The position numbers and the translations under genes were made by a program. The notes below the pieces were generated by a model that ran no database searches, was not told the origin of the DNA, and saw nothing but the letters and a program-made list of their open reading frames with translations. From the NCBI RefSeq assembly GCF_028993575.1, contig NZ_CP118615.1:4245001-4309000 (forward strand): DNA of 64,000 nt, written 5' to 3'. The DNA is from Micromonospora cathayae (GTDB taxonomy: Bacteria; Actinomycetota; Actinomycetes; Mycobacteriales; Micromonosporaceae). Below, piece after piece: positions 60,995-64,000 of this stretch. The stretch's first letter is position 1. Every line of letters starts with the position of its first letter.

Positions 60995-61984
60995 ATGCTC
61001 CGTTTCATCGTCCGGCGGCTGCTGGTAGCGGCCGTCACCCTCACCGTCATCAGCCTGGTCACGTTCGGGCTCTTCTTCGCCGTACCCAGCAGCCCGGCCA
61101 AGGTGATGTGCGGCAAGAACTGCACCGCCGCCGACATCGCCCAGGTGGAGGAGCGGCTCGGCCTGCGGGACCCGCTGCCGCAGCAGTACGGCGACTTCGT
61201 CCGGGGTGTCGTCGTCGGCCGTACGTACGGGCACGGCGACTTCGCCCGTGAGTGCCCGGCCCCCTGCCTGGGCTACTCGTTCCGGAACAACCAGCCGGTC
61301 ACCGAGATCATCGTCCAGCGGGCCCCGGTCACCTTCAGCATCGTCGGCGGGGCCGCCGTGGTCTGGATCCTGCTCGGGGTCACCCTCGGCATGGTCTCGG
61401 CGTTGCGGCGGGGCACGGTCTTCGACCGGATCGCCATCGGCGTCACCCTCACCGGCGCGTCCATGCAGGTGTACTTCTTCGGGCTGATCCTGCTCTACCT
61501 GCTGGTGTATGCCACCGGCCTGCTGCCGTTCCCCAGCTACACGCCGCTGACCGAGAACCCGTTGGCATGGGCGCACGGGCTGCTGCTGCCGTGGATGACC
61601 CTCGGCTTCCTCAACTCCGCCCTGTACGCCCGGCTGTCCCGGGCCCAGATGCTGGAGACCCTCTCCGAGGACTTCGTCCGGACCGCCCGCGCCAAGGGTC
61701 TGCCCCGGCGGCAGGTCTACACCCGACACGCCCTGCGGGCCGCGATCACCCCCATCGTGACCATCGCCGGCCTGGACATCGGCGTCGCCCTCGGCGGCAC
61801 CTTCATCACCGAGACGATCTTCGGTCTCCAGGGCCTCGGCAAAGCCACCGTCGAGGCGGTGCAGTTTCTCAACCTGCCGGTCGTGATGGCCACCGTGCTG
61901 CTCGCGGCCGTGTTCATCGTGGTCGCCAACATCGTGGTCGACCTGCTCTACGCCGTGATCGACCCCCGGGTCCGACTGAACTGA
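60995..61984 (+). CDS. peptide/nickel-type ABC permease (OppB/DppB-like)
   Basis: A 329-aa permease starting MLRFIVRRLLVAAVTLTVIS, the standard OppB N-terminus, with the periplasmic loop DIAQVEERLGLRDPLPQQYGDF. The EAA loop is EDFVRTARAKGLPRRQVYTRHALRAAITP, and the motif GGTFITETIFGLQGLGK and ending YAVIDPRVRLN fit the family. It pairs with the OppC-like permease at the start of the operon. GGGAGG precedes ATG. Confidence 0.92.
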   Translation: MLRFIVRRLLVAAVTLTVISLVTFGLFFAVPSSPAKVMCGKNCTAADIAQVEERLGLRDPLPQQYGDFVRGVVVGRTYGHGDFARECPAPCLGYSFRNNQPVTEIIVQRAPVTFSIVGGAAVVWILLGVTLGMVSALRRGTVFDRIAIGVTLTGASMQVYFFGLILLYLLVYATGLLPFPSYTPLTENPLAWAHGLLLPWMTLGFLNSALYARLSRAQMLETLSEDFVRTARAKGLPRRQVYTRHALRAAITPIVTIAGLDIGVALGGTFITETIFGLQGLGKATVEAVQFLNLPVVMATVLLAAVFIVVANIVVDLLYAVIDPRVRLN

Positions 61985-61996
61985 CGGAGTGCGCTG

Positions 61997-63055
61997 ATGA
62001 CGACGACGAAGGACAGCAGCGGCCCCTACCTGCGGGTGAGCGATCTGCGGGTGCGGTTCGACACCGCTGATGGTGTGGTGCGGGCGGTGGACGGGGTGTC
62101 GTTCGCGGTGGAGCGGGGTCGGACGTTGGGGATCGTGGGGGAGTCGGGTTCGGGGAAGAGTGTGACGTCGTTGGCGGTGTTGGGTCTGCACGATCCGCGT
62201 CGGGCGACGGTCAGCGGTGAGATCACCCTCGGTGGCCGGCAGATCGTCGGTCTGCCCGAGGAGACGGTCCGCCGGCTGCGCGGACGGGACATGGCGATGG
62301 TGTTCCAGGACCCGTTGTCGGCGTTGCATCCGTACTACACCGTGGGGCGGCAGGTCGCGGAGGCGTACCGGGTGCACCACTCCGGGGCGGGGCGCCGGGA
62401 GGCCCACGCGCGGGCGGTGGACATGCTCGGCCGGGTCGGTATCCCGCAGCCGGGGCGGCGGTTCGACCAGTACCCGCATGAGTTCTCGGGTGGGATGCGG
62501 CAGCGGGTGATGATCGCGATGGCCCTGGTCAACGATCCGGATCTGCTGATCGCGGATGAGCCGACCACGGCTCTTGATGTGACGGTGCAGGCGCAGATTC
62601 TGGATCTGTTGGCGGATCTTCAGGCGGAGTTCGGGTCGGCGATCGTGTTGATCACGCATGACCTGGGTGTGGTGTCGCAGGTGGCTGATGAGGTGTTGGT
62701 GATGTACGGCGGCCGGGTGGTGGAGCACGGCACGGTGACTGAGGTGCTGCGCTCACCGGGGCATCCGTACACGTGGGGGTTGTTGGGGAGTGTGCCGTCG
62801 TTGCGGGGGGACGCGGGCGCGGAGTTGACGCCGATCGCGGGTAATCCGCCGAGTTTGATCGATCTGCCGGTGGGGTGTGCGTTCCATCCGCGGTGCCGGT
62901 GGGCGGACCGTACGGGTGATCGGTCCCGGACGGTGGTGCCGGAACTGTCGCCGGTGGGTGGAGGGTCGGCGCACCGGGTGGCCTGCCACCTGCCGGCGTC
63001 CGAGCGGGCCCGGATCCGGGCCGAGGAAATCAGCCACCTGGAGGTGACCCGATGA
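61997..63055 (+). CDS. peptide ABC transporter ATPase (OppD/DppD-like)
   Basis: A 352-aa ATPase: Walker A GESGSGKS at 48-55, Q-loop [11 protein letters not shown], signature FSGGMRQRV, Walker [15 protein letters not shown]-loop [10 protein letters not shown], and the C-terminal oligopeptide_HPY domain ([14 protein letters not shown]). It powers the transporter with the next gene product. It is coupled to it by an ATGA overlap. Codon use switches from CTC/CTG leucines to TTG-rich patches (about 62090-62210 and 62570-62880). Confidence 0.93.
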   Translation: MTTTKDSSGPYLRVSDLRVRFDTADGVVRAVDGVSFAVERGRTLGIVGESGSGKSVTSLAVLGLHDPRRATVSGEITLGGRQIVGLPEETVRRLRGRDMAMVFQDPLSALHPYYTVGRQVAEAYRVHHSGAGRREAHARAVDMLGRVGIPQPGRRFDQYPHEFSGGMRQRVMIAMALVNDPDLLIADEPTTALDVTVQAQILDLLADLQAEFGSAIVLITHDLGVVSQVADEVLVMYGGRVVEHGTVTEVLRSPGHPYTWGLLGSVPSLRGDAGAELTPIAGNPPSLIDLPVGCAFHPRCRWADRTGDRSRTVVPELSPVGGGSAHRVACHLPASERARIRAEEISHLEVTR

Positions 63056-64000
63056 AAAGCCAACTCGACAACACCCCCGTCCCGGCCCGCACCGACTCCG
63101 ACCCGCTGTTGACGGTCAGTGGTCTGACGAAGCATTTCCCGGTGCGGGACGGGTTCCGGCGTTCGGGTGTGGTGCGGGCGGTCGACGGTGTGGACTTCAC
63201 GGTCGCGGCGGGGGAGACCCTGGGCCTGGTCGGGGAATCCGGGTGTGGGAAGTCCACCACCGGCCGGTTGCTGGTCCGGTTGCTGACCCCCACCGCCGGC
63301 ACCGTCACCTTCGCCGGCCGGGACATCACCCGGGCGAGGGGTGGGGAACTGCGGCGGCTGCGGCAGGACCTGCAGATCATCTTCCAGGACCCGTACGCGT
63401 CGCTGAACCCCCGACACACGGTGGGACGGATCGTGGCGATGCCGTTGGAGGTCAACGGGATCCGGCCGACCGGTGGGGTGCGTAACCGGGTGCGGGAGTT
63501 GCTGGAGCTGGTGGGGTTGAACCCGGAGCACTACAACCGGTATCCGCACGAGTTCTCCGGTGGGCAGCGGCAGCGGATCGGGATCGCGCGGGCTCTGGCG
63601 TTGGAGCCGAAGTTGATCGTGGCGGACGAGCCGGTGTCGGCGTTGGACGTCTCGATCCAGGCGCAGGTGATCAACCTGTTGCGGCGGTTGCAGCGGGATC
63701 TGGGGTTGGCGTTCGTGTTCGTGGCGCACGATCTGGCGGTGGTGCGGCACGTGTCGCAGCGGGTGGCGGTGATGTACCTGGGACGGATCGTGGAGATCGG
63801 TGACCGGGCCGACATCTACCAGCGTCCGCAGCATCCGTACACGCGGGCGTTGTTGTCGGCGGTGCCGGACGTGACCGGGGTGGGTACGGGCGGGCGGATC
63901 CGGTTGACCGGGGACGTGCCGACACCCCTGGACCCGCCGTCGGGGTGCCGGTTCCGGACCCGCTGCTGGAAGGCCACCGACCGGTGCGCCACCGAAACCC
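63052..64000 (+). CDS. peptide ABC transporter ATPase (OppF/DppF-like), truncated by window end
   Basis: At least 316 residues: Walker A GESGCGKS at 61-68, Q-loop [15 protein letters not shown], signature [10 protein letters not shown], Walker [15 protein letters not shown]-loop [11 protein letters not shown], and the start of the C-terminal oligopeptide_HPY domain ([12 protein letters not shown]). Its ATG overlaps the previous stop. The stop codon lies beyond the window. Like OppD it has TTG-rich stretches. Confidence 0.92.
   Translation, partial: MKSQLDNTPVPARTDSDPLLTVSGLTKHFPVRDGFRRSGVVRAVDGVDFTVAAGETLGLVGESGCGKSTTGRLLVRLLTPTAGTVTFAGRDITRARGGELRRLRQDLQIIFQDPYASLNPRHTVGRIVAMPLEVNGIRPTGGVRNRVRELLELVGLNPEHYNRYPHEFSGGQRQRIGIARALALEPKLIVADEPVSALDVSIQAQVINLLRRLQRDLGLAFVFVAHDLAVVRHVSQRVAVMYLGRIVEIGDRADIYQRPQHPYTRALLSAVPDVTGVGTGGRIRLTGDVPTPLDPPSGCRFRTRCWKATDRCATET

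Overview
The window is very GC-rich actinobacterial chromosome with strongly G/C-biased third codon positions and many GTG starts. It also carries families typical of Streptomyces and Micromonospora relatives: DUF5753/DUF397 regulator pairs, DUF574 methyltransferases, Tat-exported enzymes and sugar ABC importers without their own ATPase. I think a member of the Micromonosporaceae (a Micromonospora-like organism) most likely; the genus is inference. No rRNA, tRNA, CRISPR array, intact insertion sequence or prophage was seen.

Layout. 1-8.8 kb: mixed genes, including a broken HTH/DUF5753 regulator with its DUF397 partner, a methyltransferase, an FMN-binding PPOX protein, a secreted subtilisin, a MarR-GNAT fusion and an intact HTH/DUF5753 paralogue. 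8.9-14.3 kb: a tightly overlapping three-gene operon on the minus strand (DUF559-type endonuclease, two-winged-helix protein, 1088-aa double-ATPase with a HerA-like C-terminus). It resembles a DNA-processing or anti-phage module and is the best candidate here for an undescribed system. 14.6-16.9 kb: a Tat-type peptidoglycan amidase and an ATP-grasp ligase.

17.1-36.6 kb: a large carbohydrate locus. It has a four-gene operon (two amidohydrolases, an unknown protein, a Gfo/Idh/MocA dehydrogenase), a transglutaminase-discoidin protein, a secreted propeller-like protein and a glutamate-1-semialdehyde-aminomutase-like aminotransferase. A seven-gene import and catabolism operon follows (dehydrogenase, sugar-binding lipoprotein, two permeases, rhamnogalacturonan-lyase-like protein, tandem amidohydrolase, FAH-type hydrolase) and ends in a strong hairpin. 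A second propeller-like paralogue and an AraC regulator close it. I infer uptake and breakdown of a modified or acidic oligosaccharide.

36.8-58 kb: an accessory mixture. It includes an MFS-SPFH pair, an XRE regulator divergent from a decayed NUDIX gene, an ABC exporter and P-loop kinase, an exported amino-acid oxidase coupled to an exported RidA protein, a DUF574 methyltransferase coupled to a GGDEF/EAL protein, and an MscS-like protein with an 11-residue C-terminal repeat. It also holds an ArsR-SRPBCC regulator under a 48-bp palindrome, a serine hydrolase with 30-bp tandem repeats and RNase HI. 58-64 kb: an oligopeptide/nickel-type ABC importer in the order permease C, binding protein, permease B, ATPase D, ATPase F (F runs off the end).

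A recurring regulatory theme is a TAnnnT -10-like hexamer 6-7 bases before the start codon, without a Shine-Dalgarno sequence, at several genes including the nuclease operon. This suggests leaderless transcripts.
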